Assembly: GCA_002310215.1 (NCBI GenBank) | Contig: DBYR01000010.1 | Location: 1-18,352, forward strand | DNA length: 18,352 nucleotides | Direction: 5' to 3' | Source of the DNA: Bacteroidales bacterium UBA1181 | GTDB taxonomy: Bacteria; Bacteroidota; Bacteroidia; Bacteroidales; Paludibacteraceae | Part shown: positions 7,188 through 14,164 of the stretch, piece by piece | How positions within the stretch are numbered: the first letter of the stretch is position 1 | Layout of the letters: each line of letters starts with the position of its first letter | The notes under the pieces: generated by a model | What the model was told of the DNA's origin: nothing | The model's database searches: none | What the model saw: the letters and a program-made list of their open reading frames with translations, nothing else | Program-made: the position numbers and the translations under genes

Positions 7188-7238
7188 CAGAATAAAGAGA
7201 GTTCCAAACAATTGAAAAAAACAAAAAACTATATCGAA

Positions 7239-7724
7239 ATGAAAACGAGAAATTTACTTAAGGTATCGATCACGTGCCTTTTATTAGGTTTGTCTTCATG
7301 CTTGTTCGCAGGCGGCGGAAATAACGGAGACAAGGGAAAAGCGAAGCCAAAAACCGAGGAGAAGACATTGGTGAAGCACCTGAACAAGGACCAATTCAAG
7401 AAATTGGTTGTCAATGTAGATGCGGAGGGATGGAATTACCTTGGCGACAAGCCTTGCGTCCTCGACTTCTATGCGTCATGGTGCGGACCATGCAGGATGA
7501 TTTCCCCATTCCTTGACGACTTATCCAAGGAGTTCAAAGACCAGGTATACATTTACAAAATCAACATCGACGAGGAGAAAGATTTAGCAAGATACTTCGG
7601 CGCATCCAGCATTCCTTTGCTTGTCTTCATTCCTAAGGCGGGACAACCACAAGCCAGCAGAGGCGCACTGCCGAAGGACGAGATCCGGAACGCCATCAAC
7701 ACCGTGCTATTGAACAAAAAATAA
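7239..7724 (+). CDS. exported thioredoxin-fold protein (possible lipoprotein)
   Basis: The 161-aa protein has a thioredoxin domain from about residue 45, with the active site WCGPC (C82 and C85) after VLDFYAS, and the cis-proline loop GASSIPLLVF (P126). The N-terminus is MKTRNLLKVSITCLLLGLSSC. This is either a signal peptide cleaved near FAG or a lipoprotein signal with lipobox LSSC (C21), so the protein should act outside the cytoplasm as a thiol-disulfide oxidoreductase. A glycine/lysine-rich linker (25-43) separates the two parts. C73 is an extra cysteine. A longer frame back to TTG 7185 is rejected because that codon sits in the -7 box. It is first in a unit with rmlA 12 bases downstream. 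No functional link to rhamnose synthesis is obvious. Confidence 0.9.
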   Translation: MKTRNLLKVSITCLLLGLSSCLFAGGGNNGDKGKAKPKTEEKTLVKHLNKDQFKKLVVNVDAEGWNYLGDKPCVLDFYASWCGPCRMISPFLDDLSKEFKDQVYIYKINIDEEKDLARYFGASSIPLLVFIPKAGQPQASRGALPKDEIRNAINTVLLNKK

Positions 7725-7736
7725 TAGACGGGCGGA

Positions 7737-8606
7737 ATGAAAGGTATTATACTTGCGGGTGGAAGTGCCACCCGCCTATTCCCATTATCAAAAGCGATAT
7801 CAAAGCAGATTATGCCTGTTTATGACAAGCCGATGATCTACTATCCGCTCTCGACCCTCATGTTGGCTGATATACGCGAGGTGTTGATTATCTCCACCCC
7901 CCGGGACTTGCCCATGTTCAGGCAACTGCTCGGAACAGGAGAGGATTTCGGAATGAAATTCAGTTACGTGGTACAGAACGAACCCAACGGTTTGGCGCAG
8001 GCCTTCGTTTTGGGGGCGGACTTCCTGAACGGAGAGGCGGGTTGCTTGATATTGGGCGACAATCTCTTCTATGGACAGAATTTTTCCGAGATGCTCCGCA
8101 CCGCATCGCAACAGCAGAAAGGAGCGACCATATTCGGCTATTACGTGAAAGATCCTTCCGCCTATGGAGTGGCGGAGTTCGACGAAACAGGCAAAGTAAT
8201 CTCTCTCGAAGAAAAACCGCTGCATCCGAAATCCAATTACGCGGTGCCCGGACTCTATTTCTTCGACAAGACCGTGACGGAGAAAGCGAAGCGACTAAAG
8301 CCATCCGCACGAGGAGAATACGAAATCACAGACTTGAACAAAATGTACCTTGAGGAAGGCACGTTGCGAATGCTGAAGTTCGGAAGAGGTTTCACCTGGT
8401 TGGACACCGGAAATTGCGATTCCCTTCTGGAAGCGGGGAATTTCGTGGCGACCATACAGAAACGCCAAGGATTCCACATCGCCTGCATCGAAGAAATCGC
8501 TTGGAGAAACGGATGGATCTCGGACGAACAGCTCAAGGCATCGGGAGAGAAGTTAAGCAAAACCCTTTACGGTCAATACATACTATCTTTATTGGAACAG
8601 AAATGA
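7737..8606 (+). CDS. rmlA (rfbA): glucose-1-phosphate thymidylyltransferase
   Basis: The enzyme joins glucose-1-phosphate and dTTP to give dTDP-glucose and pyrophosphate, the first step of dTDP-L-rhamnose synthesis, in the cytoplasm. The sequence shows the nucleotidyltransferase signature GGSATRLFPLS (8-18) with the catalytic arginine and following KQIMPVYDKPMIYYPLS, LGDNLFYG (106-113) with a metal-binding aspartate, EEKP at 158-161, EYEITDLN near 194-201 and WLDTG (221-225). The length of 289 aa is normal for RmlA. Its stop codon overlaps the rmlC start (ATGA at 8603-8606), which points to translational coupling. Confidence 0.97.
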   Translation: MKGIILAGGSATRLFPLSKAISKQIMPVYDKPMIYYPLSTLMLADIREVLIISTPRDLPMFRQLLGTGEDFGMKFSYVVQNEPNGLAQAFVLGADFLNGEAGCLILGDNLFYGQNFSEMLRTASQQQKGATIFGYYVKDPSAYGVAEFDETGKVISLEEKPLHPKSNYAVPGLYFFDKTVTEKAKRLKPSARGEYEITDLNKMYLEEGTLRMLKFGRGFTWLDTGNCDSLLEAGNFVATIQKRQGFHIACIEEIAWRNGWISDEQLKASGEKLSKTLYGQYILSLLEQK

Positions 8607-9151
8607 TTTTTACAGAACAGGAAATCAAGGGTGTGTGGGTCATAGAGCCCAAAGTGTTCTCCGACAGCAGAGGATACTTCATGGAGGCCTTCAAACAAAA
8701 TGAATTCGAGGAACACATTGGGAAAGTCAACTTTATCCAAGACAACGAATCCAAATCCTCACATGGTGTATTGAGAGGACTTCATTACCAAAAAGGTGAG
8801 TTTTCACAAGCGAAGTTGGTACGAGTAATCAAGGGCGAAGTGATTGATGTCGCAGTAGACATCAGGAAGAGTTCCCCGACATTCGGCAAACACGTCGCCG
8901 TCCTCCTCAGCGAAGAAAACAAGAAGCAGCTATTCATCCCGAGAGGATTCGCCCACGGATTCCTCGTGAAAAGTGAAGAGGCGATATTCACCTACAAAGT
9001 GGATAACGTATATGCGCCCCAAGCCGACGCTGGCATCATGTTCAACGACCCGACTATTGGCATAAAGTGGGATATCCCCGCAGAGCAAATGATCCTTTCG
9101 GAGAAAGACAAGAAACATCCATTCCTCTTGGAAGCGGAAGTGTTCGATTAA
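8603..9151 (+). CDS. rmlC (rfbC): dTDP-4-dehydrorhamnose 3,5-epimerase
   Basis: The enzyme epimerises dTDP-4-keto-6-deoxyglucose at C3 and C5, the third step to dTDP-L-rhamnose. The 182-aa protein carries the family marks: DSRGYFMEAF (21-30), the catalytic histidine in GVLRGLHYQ (H61), K71, the cupin strand IKGEVIDVAVDIR, IPRGFAHGF (112-120) and the active-site tyrosine in FTYKVDNVY (Y131). The ATG at 8603 overlaps the rmlA stop by four bases and gives the normal N-terminus. A longer frame running back to 8414 only reads rmlA out of frame. Confidence 0.97.
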   Translation: MIFTEQEIKGVWVIEPKVFSDSRGYFMEAFKQNEFEEHIGKVNFIQDNESKSSHGVLRGLHYQKGEFSQAKLVRVIKGEVIDVAVDIRKSSPTFGKHVAVLLSEENKKQLFIPRGFAHGFLVKSEEAIFTYKVDNVYAPQADAGIMFNDPTIGIKWDIPAEQMILSEKDKKHPFLLEAEVFD

Positions 9152-9164
9152 GACTAAAAGCAGA

Positions 9165-10019
9165 ATGAACATACTAATCACAGGCGCAAACGGACAACTA
9201 GGCAACTCCATGCGCAAAATCGCAGGCAACTACCCGCAGCATACGTTCATATACACCGACATGCCGGAAGTTGACATCACCAACCTCCCGTTATTGGAAG
9301 GATTAGTTAAAAAGGAAAATATCGGCGCCATCATCAATTGCGCAGCATTCACAGCCGTCGACAAGGCTGAAAGCTGCGAGGAACTCGCCGCCAAAATCAA
9401 TGTAGACGGGCCAAAGAATCTCGCCATCGCAGCCAAAAGCGTAGGAGCTAAGCTCATACACATCTCAACGGACTACGTTTTCGACGGGAAGTCAAGCCTA
9501 CCATTGAAAGAGACCGACGCCACACAACCCATAGGCGTCTATGGACGCACCAAACGTCAAGGAGAAATAGAGGTGGAGAAGACAGGCTGCGACGCCATCG
9601 TCATCCGCACGGCTTGGCTTTATAGCGAATATGGAAACAATTTCGTGAAAACCATGCTGAGACTGGGCAAGGAAAGAGAGTCGCTCAACGTCGTGTACGA
9701 CCAAATCGGCACTCCAACCTATGCGACAGACTTAGCGATTGCGATCATGACATTACTTGAAAAAGGGTTCAAGGGATTCGACACCTACCACTTCTCCAAC
9801 GAAGGCGTCATCAGCTGGTTCGACTTCACGAAAACAATTTTTGAAATCGCCGGGTTAAACACGAAAGTGAACGCTATCGAGAGCTTCGAATACCCGACTG
9901 CGGCGGAAAGGCCTGCCTATAGCGTGCTGAACAAGCGGAAAATTAAGACGGCGGGCGTACATGTTCCTTATTGGAAAGATTCGCTCAAAACCTGCATCGC
10001 CTTATTGGAGCAACAATAA
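9165..10019 (+). CDS. rmlD (rfbD): dTDP-4-dehydrorhamnose reductase
   Basis: The enzyme reduces dTDP-4-keto-L-rhamnose to dTDP-L-rhamnose with NAD(P)H, the last step of the pathway. The 284-aa protein is a short-chain dehydrogenase-type fold with the nucleotide loop GANGQLG (7-13), NCAAFTAVDKAES (58-70), STDYVFDG (101-108) and the catalytic YxxxK at Y126 and K130 (YGRTK). GTPTYATDLA follows further on. It starts 13 bases after rmlC and is the last gene of the unit before a long terminator hairpin. rmlB, needed for the second step, is not in this window. Confidence 0.97.
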   Translation: MNILITGANGQLGNSMRKIAGNYPQHTFIYTDMPEVDITNLPLLEGLVKKENIGAIINCAAFTAVDKAESCEELAAKINVDGPKNLAIAAKSVGAKLIHISTDYVFDGKSSLPLKETDATQPIGVYGRTKRQGEIEVEKTGCDAIVIRTAWLYSEYGNNFVKTMLRLGKERESLNVVYDQIGTPTYATDLAIAIMTLLEKGFKGFDTYHFSNEGVISWFDFTKTIFEIAGLNTKVNAIESFEYPTAAERPAYSVLNKRKIKTAGVHVPYWKDSLKTCIALLEQQ

Positions 10020-10033
10020 TAGCTTAGCACAGG

Positions 10034-10078
10034 AAAAAGCGAAGGCTGGATTTCAAGAAATCCAGCCTTCGCTTTTTT
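10034..10078. terminator. bidirectional terminator between rmlD and the NlpC/P60 gene
   Basis: A near-perfect long palindrome pairs AAAAAGCGAAGGCTGGATTT with its complement across a four-base loop. An A run on the left and a T run on the right mean it works for both strands. It lies 15 bases after the rmlD stop and 31 bases after the stop of the converging lipoprotein gene. Confidence 0.9.
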
Positions 10079-10109
10079 CAAAAATGCGTTCCTCACATCA
10101 CCAGAGGCA

Positions 10110-10880
10110 TCAATCCTGTACCCTCGCGATGGAAACAAATGTTTTCTTATAATAACTGCTCTCCAAATTAGCGACCGTCACACCCTTAGAGGAACTCACG
10201 ATCACGAATTTATTATCCTTCAAGTAGATACCCGCGAAATTCGGGCTGCCATCCGTTCGACTATCCGTTCGGAAAAACACGATGTCACCCGCCTTCGCCT
10301 CTGAAACCGACACGGGTTTGCAGACGTCATAAATCTCGCTCGTACGTCGAGGCAGTTTCTTGTCATACAATGTTTGGTAGACACTACAGATAAAACCGGA
10401 GCAGTCCACCCCACTCTTGTCGTTTCCCGCCACCAAGTAGGGAGAACCCAACCACGAAGCCACTTCTTGGTACAATGCGGCGTTATCATCCGCCGTCAGC
10501 ACGATGCCCAACTTCTCCGAAACGCCCGCCAAATCTGAAGACGAGACATTTTTTTCGGGGAGATTATTAACCTGTTCGGCAACTTGCGGAACCTCCTCCG
10601 TAGCAGCAACAGTTGTTGTTGATTCCTCCGACGGGGTATTCTCGGCAGCCGATTCCACATTCATCACCTCCTCCTCGACATTCGGAGAAGGCTCGTTCTC
10701 CTGTCCTTCCACAACCACAGGCTGTTCACTCGCAGCCTTATTCTGCGCCTCCTGCACCGCATTAACTGACTCGATAGCGGCCTTGGACGCCTCCGCCGCC
10801 TTGTCCTTCTTATCCGAACATGACGACAAGGATATGCATCCACCTAATAATAATAGCACATAAATCCTCCTCATAACCAT
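10110..10880 (-). CDS. NlpC/P60-domain lipoprotein lacking the catalytic histidines
   Basis: The 256-aa protein begins with a lipoprotein signal (MVMRRIYVLLLLGGC, then the LSSC lipobox with C21), so it is likely membrane-anchored outside the cytoplasm. Residues 22-115 are an acidic Glu/Ala/Ser-rich linker. Residues 133-256 form an NlpC/P60 cell-wall peptidase fold: LGSPYLVAGNDKSGVDCSGF with the nucleophile C160, RTSEIY, and AGDIVFF. The family normally has histidine in HVGIY and again in FIHA or FVHA. Here these read FAGIY (F215) and FVIVS (I227), checked on the DNA at 10236-10238 and 10200-10202. Peptidase activity is therefore doubtful; it may bind peptidoglycan or stem peptides instead. 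It could start at M1 or M3. It is a single-gene unit with its own promoter. Confidence 0.88.
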   Translation of the reverse strand: MVMRRIYVLLLLGGCISLSSCSDKKDKAAEASKAAIESVNAVQEAQNKAASEQPVVVEGQENEPSPNVEEEVMNVESAAENTPSEESTTTVAATEEVPQVAEQVNNLPEKNVSSSDLAGVSEKLGIVLTADDNAALYQEVASWLGSPYLVAGNDKSGVDCSGFICSVYQTLYDKKLPRRTSEIYDVCKPVSVSEAKAGDIVFFRTDSRTDGSPNFAGIYLKDNKFVIVSSSKGVTVANLESSYYKKTFVSIARVQD

Positions 10881-10954
10881 CCTATTTACTTATTATTCCA
10901 CACATCATTAAACATAAATACAAAAGCTGCTCATTGTCCAAAACGAACCATTAA

Positions 10955-10985
10955 CAAATATAACAAAATCAAATGAAAAAAACAA
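10955..10985 (-). promoter_or_regulatory. Bacteroidetes promoter for the NlpC/P60 lipoprotein gene
   Basis: The minus strand has a perfect -7 box TATATTTG (complement of 10955-10962), with a TTG core (complement of 10983-10985) 20 bp upstream. It implies a leader of about 70 nt before the ATG at 10880. Confidence 0.6.
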
Positions 10986-11025
10986 GAGCAAGAAGGACAA
11001 ACAACGCAAACGGGAAAGAAAAAAA

Positions 11026-11054
11026 GTTGGAACCCCATGGTTATGGATTCCAAC
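11026..11054 (-). terminator. terminator after tRNA-Arg
   Basis: On the minus strand GTTGGAATCC pairs with GGGTTCCAAC (one G-U pair) across a nine-base loop and is followed at once by TTTTTTTC. It begins five bases past the tRNA 3' end. Confidence 0.85.
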
Positions 11055-11059
11055 CTCAG

Positions 11060-11133
11060 TGACCCCGGCGGGATTCTAACCCACGATCTTCAGAACCGGA
11101 ATCTGACGTTCTATACAGCTGAACTACGGGGCC
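11060..11133 (-). tRNA. tRNA-Arg (anticodon CCG)
   Basis: The minus strand folds as a full cloverleaf. The acceptor stem GGCCCCG pairs with CGGGGTC (one G-U), the D stem is GTTC/GAAC, and the anticodon stem TCAGA/TCTGA encloses the loop TTCCGGT with anticodon CCG. The T stem GTGGG/CCCGC includes one wobble. The discriminator is A and CCA is not encoded. The D loop reads AGCTGTATA, with T where the conserved G19 should be, and the T loop reads TTAGAAT, with A where C56 should be. The usual G19-C56 tertiary pair thus appears replaced by U19-A56. A promoter and a terminator flank the gene, so it is probably expressed. It decodes CGG arginine codons. Confidence 0.95.
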
Positions 11134-11145
11134 AAATTCGCAGTG

Positions 11146-11175
11146 CAAATTTACATCTTTTTCGTAAAAAAACAA
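11146..11175 (-). promoter_or_regulatory. Bacteroidetes promoter for tRNA-Arg
   Basis: The minus strand reads TAAATTTG (complement of 11146-11153), a perfect -7 box, with a TTG core (complement of 11173-11175) 19 bp upstream. The box ends 12 bases before the tRNA 5' end. Confidence 0.65.
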
Positions 11176-11293
11176 TCATTCGTCCACCACTTTAATTTAA
11201 AATTAACTTTTTGCTACACCACCACTCGTTTCCGTGACATTTTTACACGCATATTATATTTTTAATATTTTTTTGTGCGAATTTAAAACTTCA

Positions 11294-11325
11294 TTTGTCG
11301 ATTTTTGTAATCTTTACTATATTTG
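11294..11325 (+). promoter_or_regulatory. Bacteroidetes promoter for asnA and the S41 protease
   Basis: TTTG at 11294-11297 and TATATTTG at 11318-11325 are separated by 20 bp, a full match to the consensus. The ATG of asnA follows 20 bases later. This promoter is divergent to that of the tRNA. Confidence 0.8.
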
Positions 11326-11345
11326 CATTAAAATAAGAACAAGCC

Positions 11346-12383
11346 ATGAGTTATCTTAAAATTCCGAAGGTTTACAAACCGCTGATAGATGCCAGAGAAA
11401 CAGAGTTAGGCATCAAGAAAATAAAAGACTTCTTCCAAGGAAGCCTATCCGCAGAGTTGAGGTTGAGAAGGGTCACCGCCCCTCTTTTCGTGCTGAAAGG
11501 CCAAGGCATCAACGACGACCTTAACGGAGTAGAACGGGCCGTAACGTTTCCTATCAAGGATTTGGGCGACCAGAAAGCCGAGGTGGTCCACTCCCTCGCG
11601 AAATGGAAAAGAATGATGTTAGGCGAATACAACATCGAACCCGGCTTCGGACTATATACCGACATGAACGCGATACGCTCGGACGAGGAGCTTGGCAACC
11701 TGCACTCACTCTACGTGGACCAATGGGATTGGGAGAGGACCATGACAGCGGAGGAGCGAAACATCGATTTCCTGAAGGACATCGTCAACCGCATCTATTC
11801 GGTAATGGTACGCACGGAATATGTAGTATACGAAATGTACCCGAGCATAAAGCCAATACTACCGAACAAGATATTCTTCATCCATGCGGAAAAACTTCGT
11901 CAATTGTACCCTAACCTGACCCCCAAAGAGAGGGAAAACGAGATCACCAAGAAATACGGAGCGGTGTTCGTAATGGGTGTCGGCGGACCATTAGGCGACG
12001 GGGAACGCCATGACGGAAGAGCTCCGGACTATGACGACTGGACAACCCCTGGCGAGGATGGACTTCCTGGCTTAAACGGAGATATCCTCGTGTGGAACAG
12101 CGTATTGGAACAATCCATGGAATTATCGTCCATGGGCATACGCGTCAACAAGGAAGCGTTATTGAAGCAATTAGAGATGACAGGACAAGAGCAACGCAAA
12201 GAGCTCTACTTCCACAAACAGTTATTGGACGGCAAATTGCCGTTATCCATCGGTGGCGGTATCGGTCAATCAAGGCTCTGCATGTTCTTCCTAAGGAAAG
12301 CCCACGTCGGAGAAATTCAAGCAAGCATCTGGCCAAAAGAGATGCGCGAGGAATGTGCCAAACACAATATCCATCTCATATAA
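11346..12383 (+). CDS. asnA: aspartate-ammonia ligase (asparagine synthetase A)
   Basis: The enzyme makes asparagine from aspartate, ammonia and ATP in the cytoplasm. The fold is related to class II aminoacyl-tRNA synthetases. Family marks include the VTAPLFVLKGQGINDDLNG region (43-61), VEVHSLAKWKR-type sequence at 80-89, the YTDMNAIR and YVDQWDWE (123-130) motifs, and GGGIGQSRLCMF close to the end. The 345 aa compare with about 330 in E. coli. There is a good promoter just upstream. The S41 protease gene starts 23 bases after the stop and is likely on the same transcript, although the two functions are not obviously related. Confidence 0.97.
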   Translation: MSYLKIPKVYKPLIDARETELGIKKIKDFFQGSLSAELRLRRVTAPLFVLKGQGINDDLNGVERAVTFPIKDLGDQKAEVVHSLAKWKRMMLGEYNIEPGFGLYTDMNAIRSDEELGNLHSLYVDQWDWERTMTAEERNIDFLKDIVNRIYSVMVRTEYVVYEMYPSIKPILPNKIFFIHAEKLRQLYPNLTPKERENEITKKYGAVFVMGVGGPLGDGERHDGRAPDYDDWTTPGEDGLPGLNGDILVWNSVLEQSMELSSMGIRVNKEALLKQLEMTGQEQRKELYFHKQLLDGKLPLSIGGGIGQSRLCMFFLRKAHVGEIQASIWPKEMREECAKHNIHLI

Positions 12384-12406
12384 ACCAAGAGAGAAGACAC
12401 ACAGAC

Positions 12407-14038
12407 ATGAGGATATTCAAAATATTGTTCACAGTCCTATTAGCAATAGGATGCCACATGGGTGCCCACGCATCGGTCACATACAGCGATTTGCAGAAAT
12501 TACAGATGACCGTGGTCGCCATTGACAGGTATTACGTGGACACAGTCAATGCCGACAAGCTAATCGACAACGCCATCAACGGCATGTTGGAGAAACTGGA
12601 CCCTCACTCCAAGTATATTCCCAAGAGCGAGGTACAGAAAATGAACGAGCCGCTCGACGGAAAATTCGAGGGCATCGGAGTTGTTTTCCAAATGATGGAG
12701 GATACCCTATTGGTCATCCAAACCATATCAGGCGGACCATCCGAGAAAGTGGGCATTTTCGCAGGCGACCGTATCGTCTATGTGAACGATACCACCATCG
12801 CAGGCGTGAACATGCAGAACACGGATATCATGAAGAAACTCCGCGGACCGAAGGGGACATCCGTAAACGTGAAAATCCTAAGAAGAGGAGTGAAGGAACT
12901 AATTGAATTCAAGATAATCAGGGATGTGATTCCTATCTATAGCATCGACGCAGCTTACATGGTGGACGATAAAATCGGCTATATCAAGGTGAACAAGTTC
13001 AGCGAGACCACCCTCCAAGAATTTAACGAGGCGATGGACAAACTGAAAGCCAAGGGAATGAAATCACTCATCCTCGACTTACAAGACAATGGAGGTGGTT
13101 ACCTTAAGACGGCGGTACAATTGGCCAGCACCATCCTGCCATCCAACAAATTGGTGGTGTACAGCGAAGGCGTTTCCCAACCAAGGGAAACATTCACGAC
13201 CACCGGCAAACCAAGCTTCGAGAAAGGGGAAGTGGTTGTATTGGTCAACGAGAGTTCCGCTTCTGCCAGCGAAATCCTCTCAGGTAGCATCCAGGATTGG
13301 GACAGAGGATTGATCGTAGGACGTAGGACATTCGGAAAAGGATTAGTACAAAAACCTATTCCTCTCCCTGATGGCGCACAAATCCGCCTGACTGTCGCAC
13401 AATACTTCATACCTTCGGGAAGATGCGTTCAACGTCCGTACAAAGACAATTTGAAGAATTACGACAAGGATTTCATCGAAAGGTATAACAGAGGAGAACT
13501 GATGCACGAGGACAGCATATCGTTCCCGGACTCGCTCAAATACTTCACGTTGGAAAAGAAACGTCCGGTATACGGCGGGGGTGGTATCATGCCAGACCTG
13601 TTCGTTCCGTTGGACACCACCAAATACACGAAATATCATCGAAACTTGGCGGCGAAAAACGTGCTCAACAACTTCGTGCTGAACTACTTGGACAATAACA
13701 GGAGTTCATTAGAGAAGAAGTACAACGTCAAAGGTAATGAGAAGAAAAAAGAAGCCGGATTCACGGAGTTCAACCGAACATTCGCAATTTCCGACAATGA
13801 TTTAAAAGAGATTACGGATGCTGGTGAAAAGGAGAAAGTGGAATTTGATGAGGAACAGTTCAAACAGTCCAAAGCGCTTATCAAAAAGCAAGTCAAAGCA
13901 ATGATTGCCAGAGACTTATGGAATACGAACGAATACTATCAAATCATGAACGACGAAAATCCGATTTACTTAAAGGGTGTGGAAGCATTAAAAAACAAGG
14001 CACTATACGACAGGGGCATGTCTTCTAAGGAAAAGTAG
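12407..14038 (+). CDS. S41 family C-terminal processing protease (CtpA/Prc-like)
   Basis: This is an exported serine protease that normally trims or degrades envelope proteins from their C-termini. The 543-aa protein has a signal sequence (MRIFKILFTVLLAIG, with cleavage near AHA; C16 could instead make it a lipoprotein). An N-terminal helical region includes LDPHSKY (64-70). A PDZ domain spans about 85-165 (GIGVVF, GPSEKVGIFAGDRI). The S41 domain has DLQDNGGGYL (224-233), ESSASASEI (282-290) with S286 as likely nucleophile, and FGKGLVQ with K311 25 residues later, the spacing of the Ser-Lys dyad in Prc/CtpB. A C-terminal extension of about 200 residues follows, with a lysine-rich segment. The ATG at 12407 is chosen because it starts the signal peptide; upstream in-frame codons overlap asnA. 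Confidence 0.95.
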   Translation: MRIFKILFTVLLAIGCHMGAHASVTYSDLQKLQMTVVAIDRYYVDTVNADKLIDNAINGMLEKLDPHSKYIPKSEVQKMNEPLDGKFEGIGVVFQMMEDTLLVIQTISGGPSEKVGIFAGDRIVYVNDTTIAGVNMQNTDIMKKLRGPKGTSVNVKILRRGVKELIEFKIIRDVIPIYSIDAAYMVDDKIGYIKVNKFSETTLQEFNEAMDKLKAKGMKSLILDLQDNGGGYLKTAVQLASTILPSNKLVVYSEGVSQPRETFTTTGKPSFEKGEVVVLVNESSASASEILSGSIQDWDRGLIVGRRTFGKGLVQKPIPLPDGAQIRLTVAQYFIPSGRCVQRPYKDNLKNYDKDFIERYNRGELMHEDSISFPDSLKYFTLEKKRPVYGGGGIMPDLFVPLDTTKYTKYHRNLAAKNVLNNFVLNYLDNNRSSLEKKYNVKGNEKKKEAGFTEFNRTFAISDNDLKEITDAGEKEKVEFDEEQFKQSKALIKKQVKAMIARDLWNTNEYYQIMNDENPIYLKGVEALKNKALYDRGMSSKEK

Positions 14039-14060
14039 CCTAACCCTACGGCAAACAATA

Positions 14061-14095
14061 GAGGAGAAAGACGGACTTTTGTCTACTTTCTCCTC
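14061..14095 (+). terminator. hairpin between the S41 protease and the TonB-dependent receptor
   Basis: A perfect 10-bp stem (GAGGAGAAAG with CTTTCTCCTC) closes a 15-base loop, 22 bases after the protease stop codon. The tract after it (TCATATTTATC) is not a T run, so it may be a weak terminator, a 3' stabilising element or an attenuator. I found no perfect TAnnTTTG box in the remaining 69 bases before the receptor gene. Confidence 0.5.
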
Positions 14096-14164
14096 TCATA
14101 TTTATCTACCCATATCAATCGTTCCATATTATTAACCTAATACTAACTTAATTAATCATTTATT

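Noticed and set aside
7185..7238. An earlier TTG start for the thioredoxin
   Set aside because: The codon lies inside a perfect -7 promoter box and would place 18 charged residues before the signal peptide.
12092..12406. An N-terminal extension of the S41 protease by 105 codons
   Set aside because: It overlaps asnA out of frame and would bury the signal peptide that starts at the ATG at 12407.
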